From Colocasia esculenta (lineage: Eukaryota > Streptophyta > Magnoliopsida > Alismatales > Araceae), in NCBI GenBank assembly GCA_014218235.1, contig CM024755.1:93972948-94036947 (forward strand): 64,000 nt of DNA, read 5' to 3'. Under the pieces are notes generated by a model. It searched no databases, was not told where the DNA came from, and worked only from the letters and a program-made list of their open reading frames with translations. Within the stretch, counting starts at the first letter, position 1. Each line of letters opens with the position of its first letter. The translations under genes were made by a program, and so were the position numbers. This document shows, one piece after another, positions 42,352 through 54,005 of this stretch.

Positions 42352-45128
42352 GGGCCTTCTGTTCCCCTGCACCCCAACTCTGCAGCCGGCACCCTGAGCT
42401 CGGGTGGCCTGCCTCCTCCTCTAGTACCATCGGAGGACCTTCGCGGCCCTGCCGCACCCTTTTCTTTCCGTTCCAATAAACCTCTGAACACTCCTCCAGA
42501 TCCTTCTGTAAATATCAAATCTAGCCTAGGTTCAGGGGTAGAATCTAGCAAGTCCCCATCCTCGTCTAGGAAGAAGAAGGGTAGTGGCATACCCCATAGA
42601 TATCTGTTAGACTTGGTGCAAAGGTGTGGCGCTCTTCTAGCTGTCGAAGAGTTCGTCCAAGAAGCATTAGTTCTAAACATAGAGGATCTGCACAAAGAGG
42701 AAGGGATAGACGATGGATTCGGAGTGTATGAGATCTTAGCCGAAGATGACCCATTGGATGAAAATGATTGTGAGATAGAGGACGCTGCCGAGATGTATGC
42801 AAGCGGCATGAGAAGATTTGATGAGCCCACCTCGGCAGTAGACGAACCCCCCAAAGTGGTAAATGTGGGAACAGAAGAGGACCCTAGGCTCTTGTCCATA
42901 GCTTCCAGTCTCCCTCCTGAAGAAGAAGAAGCGCTCATAGAGATGTTAAGGGAGTTCAAGGATTCCTTTGCCTGGTCCTATGACTACATGCCTGCCATTG
43001 ACCCTAATTGGTAGAACATAGGTTAATCTTGAAGCCAGGGGCAGTTGCCGTTAAGCAAAAGTTAAGGAGGTTCCTCCCCCACATCGCTCTAAAGATGAAA
43101 GAGGAAATTGATAAACTACACAAATCCAAGTTCATCCGTGTAGTCCTCTATCCATTGGGGTGGCAAACATAGTCCCGGTGATGAAAAAGGACGGAAGGGT
43201 TCGCATTTGCATAGACTTCGGGACTTAAATAGGGCATGTTCTAAGGATGATTTCCAGTTACCTCATTTGGATGTCTTGATTGATAACACTGCAGGGTTAG
43301 AAACTCTATCATTTATGGATGGGTATTCAGGCTATAATCAGATTCGTCTAGCCTCGGAGGACCAAGAGAAGACCTCGTTCACCACCCCTGGGGAACTTAT
43401 TGCTATGTGGTCATGCCGTTTGGATTAAAGAATGTCGACACCACCTATCAAAGGGCAATGTTAGCTATCTTCCATGACATTATACATATCGATGTTGAGG
43501 TTTACGTGGATGATATTGTGGTGAAGTCTCGGACCCGAAGAGAACACTCCTCCGTGCTTGCAAGAGTTTTTCGTCGCGCATAAGAATATCAGCTAAAGAT
43601 GAATCCGAATAAGTGTGTATTTGGGGTTTCTTCAGGCAAATTGCTAGGGTTTATAGTCAGCAAACGGGGGAATCAAATAGACCCGCACAAGCCAAGGCGA
43701 TAAATGAAATGCCTCCTCCCAAGAACATATCTGAGCTTCGAGGTTTGATTGGTCGGCTACATTTCATAAGGAGATTCATATCTCAGCAGTCCCAAACATG
43801 CCATCCCTTCTATGAACTGTTGAAAGGAGGGGCCAAGTTTGAATGGAGCACCAAGTGCCAAGAGGCCTTTGATGAGCTCAAGAGTTACCTTATGAATCCA
43901 CTCGTGATGCAGGCGCCTGCCCGTGGGAAACCCTTAATCCTATATCTGTCGACCATTGAGGACTCCCTAGGAGCTGCCCTTGCTCAACATGATGAATCTG
44001 GCAAAGAAAGGGTAGTCTATTACCTATCTAGGCTCTTTAATCCTTCCAAACTCAAACTTACTACAATGGAGAAAACATGTGCAGCGCTAGTTTGGGTGGT
44101 GCAGAAATTGAAGCACTACTTCCTAGCCCATAAAGTGAGTTTGATTTCTAGAATGGACCCTATTAGGTATCTCTTGGAGAAGCCAGTCCCCGCCGACAGA
44201 TTGGCACGCTGGCAAAGATTCCTCTCTCAATTCGATATCACCTTTATAGTTCAGAAAGCTATAAAAGGGTATGCCATTGCTGAGCACCTTGCTCACCTTC
44301 CTCTTCCTTACAGTGACACGGTTCAAGAGGAATTCCCCGATGAAAACCTATCACTCATCAATCGCGATCCCTTCTGGTCACTCCACTTTGATGGAGCTCT
44401 CAATTCTAGGGGACAGGGCATAGGTGTTGTCTTGCACACCCCAGAAGGGATCACCATTCCTCTAGCCTACCAACTCCACTTCCATGCCACCAACAATATC
44501 TCTGAGTATGAAGCTCTCCTTGCCGGTCTTAAGCTTGCCTATCTCTTAGGCGCGCGCCATCTCAAGATCATAGGAGACTCTCAACTCGTTCTTCGGAAAG
44601 TCCTTTCTACTTACCACACTCGTGACCCTAAACTCAAGCCCTATCAAGATCTGGTCACACTCCTAGCCAAGAAATTCCGTCAACTCATCTCATTACTCTT
44701 CGCTCTCAGAATATCTGGCCGATGCTTTGGCGTCGTTAGCCTCCTCTCTCTCATTCCCTCTCAGCCGCAGTGCTGAGACAATCACTGTTCAAAGGTTAGA
44801 GGCTCCCTCCACTCAGGATCCTTGGTTCATTAACCTTAGGAGCTCTCTAGTTTTGAAGGTAGAGAGAAAAGAAGCAAAGGAGTTAATGCTTGTGGAGCTA
44901 GGGGAAATGATGGAAGAAGAAAGGCCGTGGTACCACGAAATTGAGCAATATTGCAAGAACGGTACCTTCCCCGAAGAGGCTGAACCTGAGGATAGGAGAG
45001 CCATCCGTAGAGCAGCGTTAAGGTATACCATTATTGGTGAAGTACTTTACAGACGCGCTCTAAATGGAATGCTCCTCCGGTGTTTGTCGGACGAAGAGGC
45101 TTGGAAGGTAGTGGAAGGATCCCATTCC
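42352..45128 (+). pseudogene. Tat reverse transcriptase, RNase H, archaeal-type RNase H and start of integrase
   Basis: An N-terminal extension (42352-43014) ends FAWSYDYMPAIDP. The RT palm is broken over several frames, with VYVDDIVVKS recognisable at about 43500-43530. A clean frame 43613-44776 gives the RT end and first RNase H (LRGLIGRLHFIRRFI, ERVVYYLSRLFNPSK, LARWQRFLSQFDITF); its usual last Asp is Glu here (GYAIAEHLAHLP). The second, archaeal-type RNase H follows with LHFDGALNSRG (Asp, about 44390), NNISEYEALLAGLKLAY (Glu) and IIGDSQLVLRKVLS (Asp). After a frame change near 44700 ADALASLASSL completes it. Next comes the integrase N-terminal region, IIGEVLYRRALNGMLLRCL, up to the insertion at 45128. 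Two active-site sets in one polyprotein are characteristic of Tat/Ogre. Confidence 0.9.
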
Positions 45129-46904
45129 TGTTGGGGATCGGATGGGTGGAAGGATCAGATCTAGAAGGGGGGGTTGAATAGATCTAATGCCAATTAACGC
45201 GGAAGCTTAAGCAATTAAAAATTACTTCTAATCAGAGATCAAATCACCCAATTAATTTACTGATCTGAAGTGTGATTTGGGTGTGTGAGCAAATCAATTA
45301 GTAGTGTGAACGAAATCCCTATGCATGCATCTAGCGAGACACAATGGCAAACCACAAATCAAACGAATGCACAGAGGATTTTTAGGTGGTTCGGAAATCA
45401 CCTCCAGTGACTCCTACGTCCACCCCTCACACAATGAGGCCACACTACTCAAAACCTTGAGTACAACTCACACAGGAGCGCGACGACTCCAAACACCCTT
45501 GAGCACGATGACTCAAGAAACACTTGGAGCACGACGACTCCAAACACCCTTGAGCACGACAACTCAAGAAACACCTGGAGCACGACGACTCCAAACTGAG
45601 CACGACGGCTCAAAACAACAACCGGAGTACGACGACTCCAAATTGAGCACGACGGCTCAAACCACACAGTGAGTATGACGACTCACAACCCAGAGCTCGA
45701 TGGCTTACAGTACAAAAGCTAGATCAAACACAAAAGAGATCAGATCCTCTAGCAATGATCTGATTCAAGATAGATTCGTACATAGAAAATTTATGTAGAA
45801 CTTCATGCACAAATCTCACAGACAAATAAGGAAGAACAAACTCTGAGATGAGGGAAATAGATGTAGAAAGAGTGTTCTTCGATAAAGAGGCCTTGCAGAG
45901 ACTTCAATGAGGAGGCTTGATGGAATCGATGGAGATTCTCCTCAATCGGAATGCTATGCTTTGATGTCATCTGAAATGCCAGAAATCCTTCTTCTCCTGA
46001 GCCTCTTCAGTTGGATCTGCTCCCTTGCCTTGCACAGCAAGCTTCTCTCCAGGGATTCCCCTTGATTCCCTTGTACTTCCTCTTGAAAGGATGGCTTGTA
46101 GCTTCTGGAGATGGAGACAGATCTGGAAAGCCCCTTTCAGCCGCCAAAAAGGTTCTTCAGGAAGTGTATGGGCTCTCTTACCTTTGGGGTACAAGGAACA
46201 TGGGTATTTATAGCCCCATATATCCATAAAGTGCTTTGGGGTGCATGGGCACGGAACCCTAGGTCAAATCCCTTAAATCCCAAGCGTCCACGTGTACAGA
46301 GAAATTCACAATTTTGACTTTCAGCCGGAGTGTGTCGACCTGCCCTAATCTAGTGTCGACCTACTGTCCCATTTCTGCAAACTGGTCTGCTGGAAACTGG
46401 GTCTAGTGTCGACCTGCCCTGAGCTAGTGTCGACCTGCCCTTCTGGAATCTGGGACTAGTGTCGACCTGCTTTGGGCTAGTGTCGACCTGCCCTTCTGGA
46501 ATCTGGGACTAGTGTCGACCTGCTGTCCCAGTCTGGCAACTGAGTCTTCTGGAATCTGGGACTAGTGTCGACCTGCTTTGATCTAGTGTCGACACTACCA
46601 AGACAAAATGTGTGAACCTGAAAATTAACACATAAACCATTAGTATAAGACATTATCATTAAAATATGAGATATTAAACATCAGAAACATGTTGTTTAAG
46701 CATTATTGTGATATGTATAAGATGTATAACATGTTCAACATATCATCATCAAAATCACAACATGTCACAATATCTCATCATTAAAATCACAAATGTCATC
46801 ATCAATATCACAGTATGTCATCATCAAAATCAAGGTATGAGTGATGTTCATGGATATCATTAAATTACAACTTTAGGAAGTTCCAAAACACACTCAACCC
46901 AACA
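45129..46904 (-). repeat. 3' LTR of gag-only Sirevirus, 1776 bp
   Basis: On the minus strand it begins TGTTGGGTTGAGTG after the PPT and ends CCGATCCCCAACA. It contains the GTCGAC array (46325-46600), a TATA box downstream on the minus strand (CTATAAATACC at about 46203-46213), repeated GAGCACGACGACTC words (45470-45690) and the shared R/U5 block (about 45380-45440). Confidence 0.95.
46325..46600. repeat. GTCGAC palindrome array in U3
   Basis: About nine GTGTCGACCTGC or GTGTCGACAC words, interspersed with TTCTGGAATCTGGGACTA, lie just upstream of the TATA box on the minus strand. Confidence 0.9.
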
Positions 46905-47110
46905 ATCTCCCCATTTTTGATGATGACAAAACATATGCACAATCTCCCAATATCTTGACTCCCTTTACTATAATAATTCCCCCTTTGACCATATAGACAC
47001 TTTGACCTTTCTCCTTTAAAGAACTTTCTCCCCCTTTGAAGGCCTTTTCTCCCCCTTTTTGGAAGGCCCTTTCTCCCCCTTTTGATGTGCCCTTTTCTCC
47101 CCCTTTTTGA
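46905..47110 (-). promoter_or_regulatory. Polypurine tract plus four or more PPT-like tracts
   Basis: The minus strand has AAAAATGGGGAGAT directly at the LTR, then AAAGGGGGAGAAA-type tracts at about 47026-47040, 47042-47060, 47069-47083 and 47091-47109. Sireviruses are known for multiple PPTs upstream of the 3' LTR. Confidence 0.8.
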
Positions 47111-49270
47111 CAGCATCAAAAGGATAGACAAGAGAGAGAAACAAAGATTGTAGGAGATCAAGAAATGAAATGTAGGGAATAAATGGTTAGAGGTATTCAA
47201 AATAAGTGAGGCAAAGTGATATTATCAGTTGAGAGAAATTATTGTGTTTTTGTTATTGTGCAACAAAGTTTAATCACAAAGACACACTCAACACAAAGAA
47301 TAGCAAATTATAATGATCTGAATGTGGTTAAAATAATGATGCACATGTGAAATAAAGTGACCTATATGAGTGAGCAGAAGTATTTAACAAGGACGTTAGG
47401 AACTTTAAGTTTAACACAATGTAAAATAATAGGTCTAAACACAGTAAACATGAACTTAATTAAGGTCTTAAGCTTTTCTATCCTGTCTTTTTATTTTCCT
47501 TCAATTTTCACTAGGAAAGAATACAAGAATAAATTAGTTAAATCTCACTTTTCAGTGCAAGAAATCACATTGATCAGATGCAAGACCTTCTGATTACTCA
47601 GTGGTTTAACTTTCATTATCTTATACAGAGTTGAAAATTTGATTTCCACTTTTTGACGCGAAACAAATCACTTGTTAGGTGAAATGGCCCGGTTACTCAG
47701 TGGTTCAAGCATTGCATTGCTCTGTTTGTATCTTTTCAGATTGATCATTTTTCTTTTGATATTTTGCAGGAATATGTTTGCTTTGACCAGAGAAGTCATG
47801 ACTATGAATTTAGAAAGATTATTTTTAACATGTGGTAAAAATAAAGCTTAAACATACATGTGAAATATTAAAGCCACTCATGTGCCTATAATAGTGTTTT
47901 ACAAATCATTTAAAAACATTCAGTATATGATTGCTTAACCTTGAAATGATACTGAATCTTTGAAATTAAATTAAATGCACAATGAGTTTAGTTTCAATGT
48001 CTTAATTCTCTCATAAGAAAATAGCACAAGGACTCAAAAATTCTGATGAATTTGGGGTTCAAGATAGACAAGAAAGGTCAAGAGATATGACAATGACTCC
48101 CCCTCAACAATTGCATACAAGACTCTTGATACTTGGCGGAGAAATATACACCACGCATAGCGAAAGTGTCAGACAAGCCTGACTTGTCTTTCTTCAAATC
48201 ACCATTTGATATACCAAGAATGTCAATGCAATGTGAGAGTGAGGAATTTATGAGCAAGAATATTTGTCAACAAACTGAATGGGAGTTGATGATGAATCAG
48301 ATATGACAGAATATTTCTCCGGCAAAATTCTCCAGCATTTCACTCAAAGATTCTTTCGAATTCACCCCATAAGATATGCATGATATGAAATGATCATTTA
48401 AGCATTCAGATATGTTCATTCCAAGCAATTTGCACAGAAAGAGTATGAACATGATCAAGCATATATCAATAGGAAATTTATTGAAAGAGAAGAATTTGCA
48501 AAGACTCAAAATAAAGTTTTTGAGATTTTCATTTTGCTTGATGACCTTTATGCAGAAAAGACTATCGATACTTGGGAGAATTTTTCTACGCATGATGATA
48601 GTTTCCAGACAAGCCTAACTTGTCCTTTCACATTTCACCATTTGATATACCACATAGTCATGCAAAAAGAGTCATTACACTTTATTTTTAGCATGAAATT
48701 CATTGCATTTATTGAAAAATATTTTTAGACTTTTTCAAATTTACTCCCCCTTGATATGTGCATGGAATGAAAAAGTTAGCAAGCAATTCACACATGATTA
48801 TGAGCACAATTAACTTTAAGCATAACATGACTTTTGGTACTTGGCGGAGTATTTCACTCACGCATAATGATAGTTTCCAAACAAGCATAACTTGTTTTTC
48901 CACATGTCATCATTTGATATACCAAGAAGTCAAAGCAGTTAGTATGCACACAGATTCATGAGAACAGTTAAGCATGCATGATAACACAAACATGATTCCA
49001 ATTGTTATGACACAAAGTTCATTGTAGGGAGTAGCATTGAAACACATTTCTCATTCTTCAGATAAAAATTCAACATTCGTTTCAATTCAGGCAATTCAAA
49101 ATTAAAATAATAAAGAAGTTTTACCTGAATGGTCTTCATTTCTTTTTCAAGGATTTTACCTGTGTTCTCCAATCATTTCTAGCCTTGCACAGCCAATATC
49201 TTGAATCCATTTACAGTGTATGGCTGCAAGACTTCTCAGCTTGCTGATCAAGCTGGTTTTGTGACCCACA
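47111..49270 (-). other. Non-coding 3' region with three direct repeats
   Basis: No long frame or pol motif was found on either strand. A roughly 90-bp block with GATACTTGGCGGAG, ACAAGCCTGACTTGTC and CACCATTTGATATACCA recurs at 48127-48220, 48566-48654 and 48835-48927. Confidence 0.7.
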
Positions 49271-49279
49271 CTTGTTTGG

Positions 49280-51932
49280 GTCCTGCAATGAAATCAATGT
49301 TAGATTGCAACAAAGATTTCTAAATCCAAAATGCTTTTAATTTTTGTATAGATGCATTTGTTTCATTGATAGAACTATGAGCAGAATTAGTTCCAGATTT
49401 TCTTTTTCCTTGATCAATGCATCTATGTTTTCATGAAGTTTTCTATTTTTTTGATTTTTAATATGAGCAGAAACAAAATGATTTTGTGCAACATTTGTAT
49501 GCCTACAACATGGAATTTCTGAACTTTTCAGTATGAACATGATGTTTATTCCTATGTGTATAAGTATGTGCATTAGACTGGAATTTCTGAGCATGCACAA
49601 CAAAATCATTTCTGTACCAACAGTCCCTAGAAATATGACCATTTTATGACAATGAAAGCATTGGACTGATTTGGCATGTTTATGAATTTTGATTTCTATT
49701 CCAGCAATATTTGGCAAGATGACTAGGTTTATTACAGTGAAAGCAAATGAGAGCATTTTTTCCTGATACTTACCTTGGCATTTGTGCATTTGCTGGAATC
49801 TCCTTTTTATGTGAGGAGGCTTACCATGAGGGGAAGGAGGTACCTTTTGGTGGCTCTTGGCATGATGTGAATTTGGAACTTGCCTTGGAGCTTTTGGAAC
49901 TGATGGAGAAGGTAGATGAATCTTCTTGACAGTGGCATTCTCCTTTTTCTTTTCTGTTTCTGAACAGAACTTTCACTGGTTTTCTATTAGAGATATCAGG
50001 GTTTTGTTCACAGCAGATTTCACAAATGTTATTATGCTTTTCTTTTCATTTTTCTTAGTTTTAACAGAAGCAAGACTTGTGTTCGTCAATTCATTTGAAT
50101 CTTCTATTTTTCAGCTTTGAATGCAACAACTTCTTTTTCTGAAGTTTGAAGCTTGATTAGCATGACATCCAAACCATTTTTCATCTTGTTCTTTTCATTT
50201 TCAAATTGAGCAATTTGTTTTTCCAAGTCAGAAATTTATTACTCAAATTGCTACATTCATTCTCCAATGGTCTGTCATGGAACAAGCCTTCAATCTTCCT
50301 TTTTAAGTGACAATTTTCTTCAACAAGTTGTTTGCATCTCTCATTTATTTGATGATCATGAGCCATATTAGATATTTGTTTGTTTAATTGATCATTATCA
50401 AATTTGAAATTGTTATGAGATCAATCAATTTTCTTTTCATTTTCCAGATCAATGACTTTTGATTTCAATAGCTCATGGTTTTCTTTCAATCCATTCAATT
50501 TAGTTTCACAGATTTGGACTTCATCTTCCAAATTCTCCTTTCAGAATTTAATTTTTCAACTTCATTTTTCAAATTCTCAATTTCTTCTGAAGGATCTTTG
50601 TCATTTTTCTGGAGCAATTCAAGTGTATTTTTCAAGTTTTCACTTTCTTTATGGCAATGTTTTAAAGTCTTTTTCAAGTCTTTATTTTTAGTGTTCAGTT
50701 GTACATTAAGACTTTGTATCTTTTCACAGAATTTAATCAATTCAGCATAAGACATGCTCTCATCTTCATCAGAATCAGAATTGAAATACACAAATGGATC
50801 TGGATTTGATTTACCTGACCTTTTAGACCCATTTGAACTCTTGTGTTCTGAAGAGGATGAAGAGTGTTATGAACTCTTAGACTTTGCTGTGAGAGCCATA
50901 GTTTTCTGAATTCTTTTTGCTCCTTTTCTTGGTGAGTTCTTTTCATCACTTCTGTTAGCCATGAAGCATAACTCTTCATTTGCTGAACTTGAAGAGTTCT
51001 CTTCATCATCCTCACTTTGGTCTTCATCTGACCAAGTTGCAATCATGGCTTTTGGCTTCTTCATTAGTTTTTTGATTTTTGCTATCATTACATTTTGAAG
51101 AAGAAGCATTCCTTTTATTAGAAGAATATTGTTTCTTTTCATTGAATCTTCTTCTTCTTGATTTTAAAATTTTTCTGAATTGTCTAGTCATGATGTCAAG
51201 TTCATCTTCATTAAACTCAGACTCATCAGAACTTGATGTTTCTTGATTTTTCTCTTTGATGCTTGATGAAGCCTTAAGTGCTATTGGTTTAGCCTTAAGC
51301 ATGTGTTCTTCATTTCTCTTCAGATTTATTTCATAAGTCATTAAAGATCCTATGAGTTCATCCAAGGAGATTTTGGATAAATCCTTAGAATCTTCAATCA
51401 CTGTAGCCTTTGTGTGCCAAACAGATGATAGAGAGCGCAAAGTTTTTCTTACCAGATCAGCATCAGTGTATTCCTTACCTAATTCCTTCAGTCCATTGAC
51501 AATTATCATAAACCTAGCAACATTTCAGAAACGATTCATCAGATTTCATCATAAACAATTCATATTCAGAAACAAGTATGTGTACTTTGATTTCCCTAAC
51601 TTGAGATGTTCCCTCATACATCAATTCAAGTTTATCCCACATTTCTTTAGCAGATTTACACATGGATATTCTTGAATATTCTTTAGGATGGATTGCACAC
51701 TGAAGCATGTTCATGACACTATAATTAAGAGTAGCTTTCCTAATTTGCTCTCTAGTCCAATTCTCCTCATTCATGATTTTCATAAGGACCCACTTCAACT
51801 ATCCTCCAAATTCATAGTTTAAGCCCTAAGAAAAACTTGCATGCGATTTTTCCAGTATGAATAATCAGACCCATCAAAATATGGTGGTCTATTAATGGAA
51901 TGGCCTTCGGCTACAAATCCTCGAGAATCCAT
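49280..51932 (-). pseudogene. gag: Sirevirus-type gag with coiled coil and two zinc knuckles
   Basis: The start is ATG 51932, MDSRGFVAEGHSINRPPYFD. The DUF4219/UBN2 core is split by frame changes near 51820, 51510 and 51030, but MWDKLELMYEGTSQVRE and SLDELIGSLMTYEINLKRNE are clear. A Lys/Glu-rich coiled coil follows (50791-50495, LIKFCEKIQSLNVQLN, LKNTLELLQKN, EIENLKNEVEKLNSER), then more heptad-like sequence (50366-50181). Two CCHC knuckles follow: CFHCNKPSHLAKYC (49745-49704, perfect spacing) and a frame-shifted one ending NGHISRDCW (49660-49619). Long coiled-coil Gags are a known Sirevirus feature. GPKQVWVTKPA near 49290-49260, which usually precedes the protease, is followed by no protease. 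Confidence 0.85.
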
Positions 51933-52025
51933 CAATGAGATGGTGAAAGAGCAAGCAAACAATTCAAGCAATTAACACAGAGATCAAACAGAAGCAATCA
52001 AATCAGATCAAAGATAGACGTAACT

Positions 52026-52038
52026 CGCTCTGATACCA
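52026..52038 (-). promoter_or_regulatory. Primer binding site
   Basis: The minus strand reads TGGTATCAGAGCG, two bases inside the 5' LTR. Met-tRNA type. Confidence 0.9.
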
Positions 52039-52040
52039 AT

Positions 52041-52952
52041 TGTTGGGGATCGGATGGGTGGAAGGATCAGATCTAGAAGGGGGGGGGGGGGTTGAATAGA
52101 TCTAATGCCAATTAACGCGGAAGCTTAAGCAATTAAAAATTACTTCTAATCAGAGATCAATCACCCAATTAATTTACTGATCTGAAGTGTGTGTGATTGG
52201 GTGTGTGAGCAAATCAATTAGTAGTGTGAACGAAATCCCTATGCATGCATCTAGCGAGACACAAAGGCAAACCACAAATCAAACCAATGCACAGAGGATT
52301 TTTAGGTGGTTCGGAAATCACCTCCAGTGACTCCTACGTCCACCCCTCACACAGTGAGGCCACACTACTCAAAACCTGAGTACAACTCATACAGGAGCAC
52401 GACGACTCCAAACACCATTGAGCACGACGACTCAAGAAACACTTGGAGACGACGACTCCAAACACCCTGAGCACGACAACTCAAGAAACACCTGGAGCAC
52501 GAACTCAAACTGAGCACGACGGCTCAAAACAACAACCGGAGTACGACGACTCCAAATTGAGCACGACGGCTCAAACCACACAGTGAGTACGACGACTCAC
52601 AACCCAGAGCTCGACGGCTCACAGTACAAAAGCTAGATCAAACACAAAAGAGATCAGATCCTCTAGCAATGATCTGATTAAAGATAGATTCGTACACAGA
52701 AAATTTGTGCAGAACTTCATGCACAAATCTCACAGACGAAATAAGGAAGAACAAACTCTGAGATGAGGGAAATAGATGTAGAAAGAGTGTTCTTCGATGA
52801 AGAGGCCTTGCAGATACTTCAATTGAGGAGGCTTGATGGAAATCGATGGAGATTCTCCTCAATCGGCGATGCTCTGCTTTGGTGGCATCTGAAATGCCAG
52901 AAATCCTTCTTCTCCTGAGCCTCTTCAGTTGGATCTGCTCCCTTGCCTTGCA
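52041..52952 (-). repeat. 5' LTR of gag-only Sirevirus, truncated by next element
   Basis: It matches 45129-46031 nearly base for base, apart from a longer G run and small indels. It stops at CCTTGCCTTGCA, where the gypsy LTR begins. The rest of this LTR is not found in the window. Confidence 0.95.
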
Positions 52953-54005
52953 TATAAGGCCCCGAATTTTCTTTCCGCTTATACTTTATGTATATGTTGT
53001 TGCTTGTTCTTGCATAAATGGCGTACATGGAAAAGATGCATATTATAATTGTAAATTTTGCATGTGTAAGCGTGATGTATATATTATCGTGAATATAGTA
53101 ATTGGCAATTTTGTATATTAGGTATCTATTTAAATATATGCAAGTACCATCTAAATATTAAGTATACCTTATATCACCCCTTTCAGAATGTGGTGTGCGT
53201 GATTTTTGTATCTATCTATTTCGTGCATAATATACGTAAGTATGTTACATCCGTGTACGTATGCTATATATATATCTTATATATATATATATATTATATA
53301 TAATATACATTGTATGCGTATGAAGCCTTCATGTACGTGTTATTATCTTGATGTACCTATGTATGTATGTGTAGGAATAGTAGTGAATTTTAGATGGTTA
53401 CATGGTATAGTGGTGTATACACCATACTACATAGGTTTCATGTGCATATATTTGCGGATTAGGCATAGTTTTCTGCATAATTAGACTTCTGGCCGAAGGC
53501 TCTTGGCGTCAACCCCTGGCCGCCAAGGTGATGTCTGCGTCCAGACCTGGACGCCGACACTAAACTGGCGTCCAGCGATCTGGACGCCAATATCTTTGGC
53601 CTGCATGCGCAGCAGAGCTGCAAGCTTCTGAAACAAGGTAAGCCAGCCATTGGGGGATGTCCCCGACGCTCTAAAGGCTGTCAAATCAGCCTGGTGAGTG
53701 GGAGAGAGACTCTCCTACATGTTAAACCCGAAATGGCTCTCCCCACTCCTCCCTTCACCTTGCAAGAGGAGAAAAAGAAGAAGAAAAACCCTAGCTGTGA
53801 GAAAACTAGAAGAAAACCTGATCTTCCCAAGCTTTAATCCGGCGATTGGAGACCTTCTGAGAGATCCCTGAAGATGGGAGCGTAGTACAGCTACCCAAGA
53901 AGCATCCCCAGACCCTAAACCTATGAAATAGCCAGCCTAGATCGAGGAGGAAGCCTTGACATTTGGTGAACCCTTGGACCCGAGATGCAGAAAAGCTGAA
54001 CTTAA
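52953..54005 (+). repeat. 5' LTR of gag-only gypsy element, first part
   Basis: It starts TATAAGGCCCCGAATTTTC (3' LTR: TTAAGGCCCCGAA; both probably from TGTAAGG). It holds a TA-rich stretch (53256-53312) and two stem-loops: GCGTCCAG with its complement (53537-53554, loop AC) and TGGCGTCCAG with its complement (53566-53589, loop CGAT). It ends at CTTAA, the target of the nested solo LTR. Confidence 0.9.

Larger units (their letters stand above)
35403..45128 (+). mobile_element. Tat-lineage Ty3/gypsy retrotransposon, interrupted in integrase
   Basis: Plus-strand LTR (35403-36822), long leader, gag, protease ORF, RT, RNase H and an additional archaeal-type RNase H, the hallmark of the Tat/Ogre clade. 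The integrase begins but is cut at 45128 by the Sirevirus insertion. The remainder is not in the window. Confidence 0.9.
45129..52952 (-). mobile_element. Gag-only Sirevirus-like element, inserted in Tat integrase
   Basis: Minus strand: 5' LTR (52041-52952, cut by the next element), PBS (52026-52038), broken gag (51932-about 49280), about 2.4 kb without any recognisable protease, integrase, RT or RNase H, multiple purine tracts (46905-47110) and 3' LTR (45129-46904). The two LTRs are almost identical over the shared part. The left flank is ATTCC and the right flank is not visible. Confidence 0.85.

Noticed and set aside
42348..42959. 203-residue minus-strand frame
   Set aside because: It overlaps the coding RT N-terminal extension on the plus strand and has no recognisable domain. 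It is a shadow frame.
46904..47200. Basic RGRK-repeat protein on the minus strand
   Set aside because: The Arg/Lys/Gly repeats are just translations of the repeated polypurine tracts.
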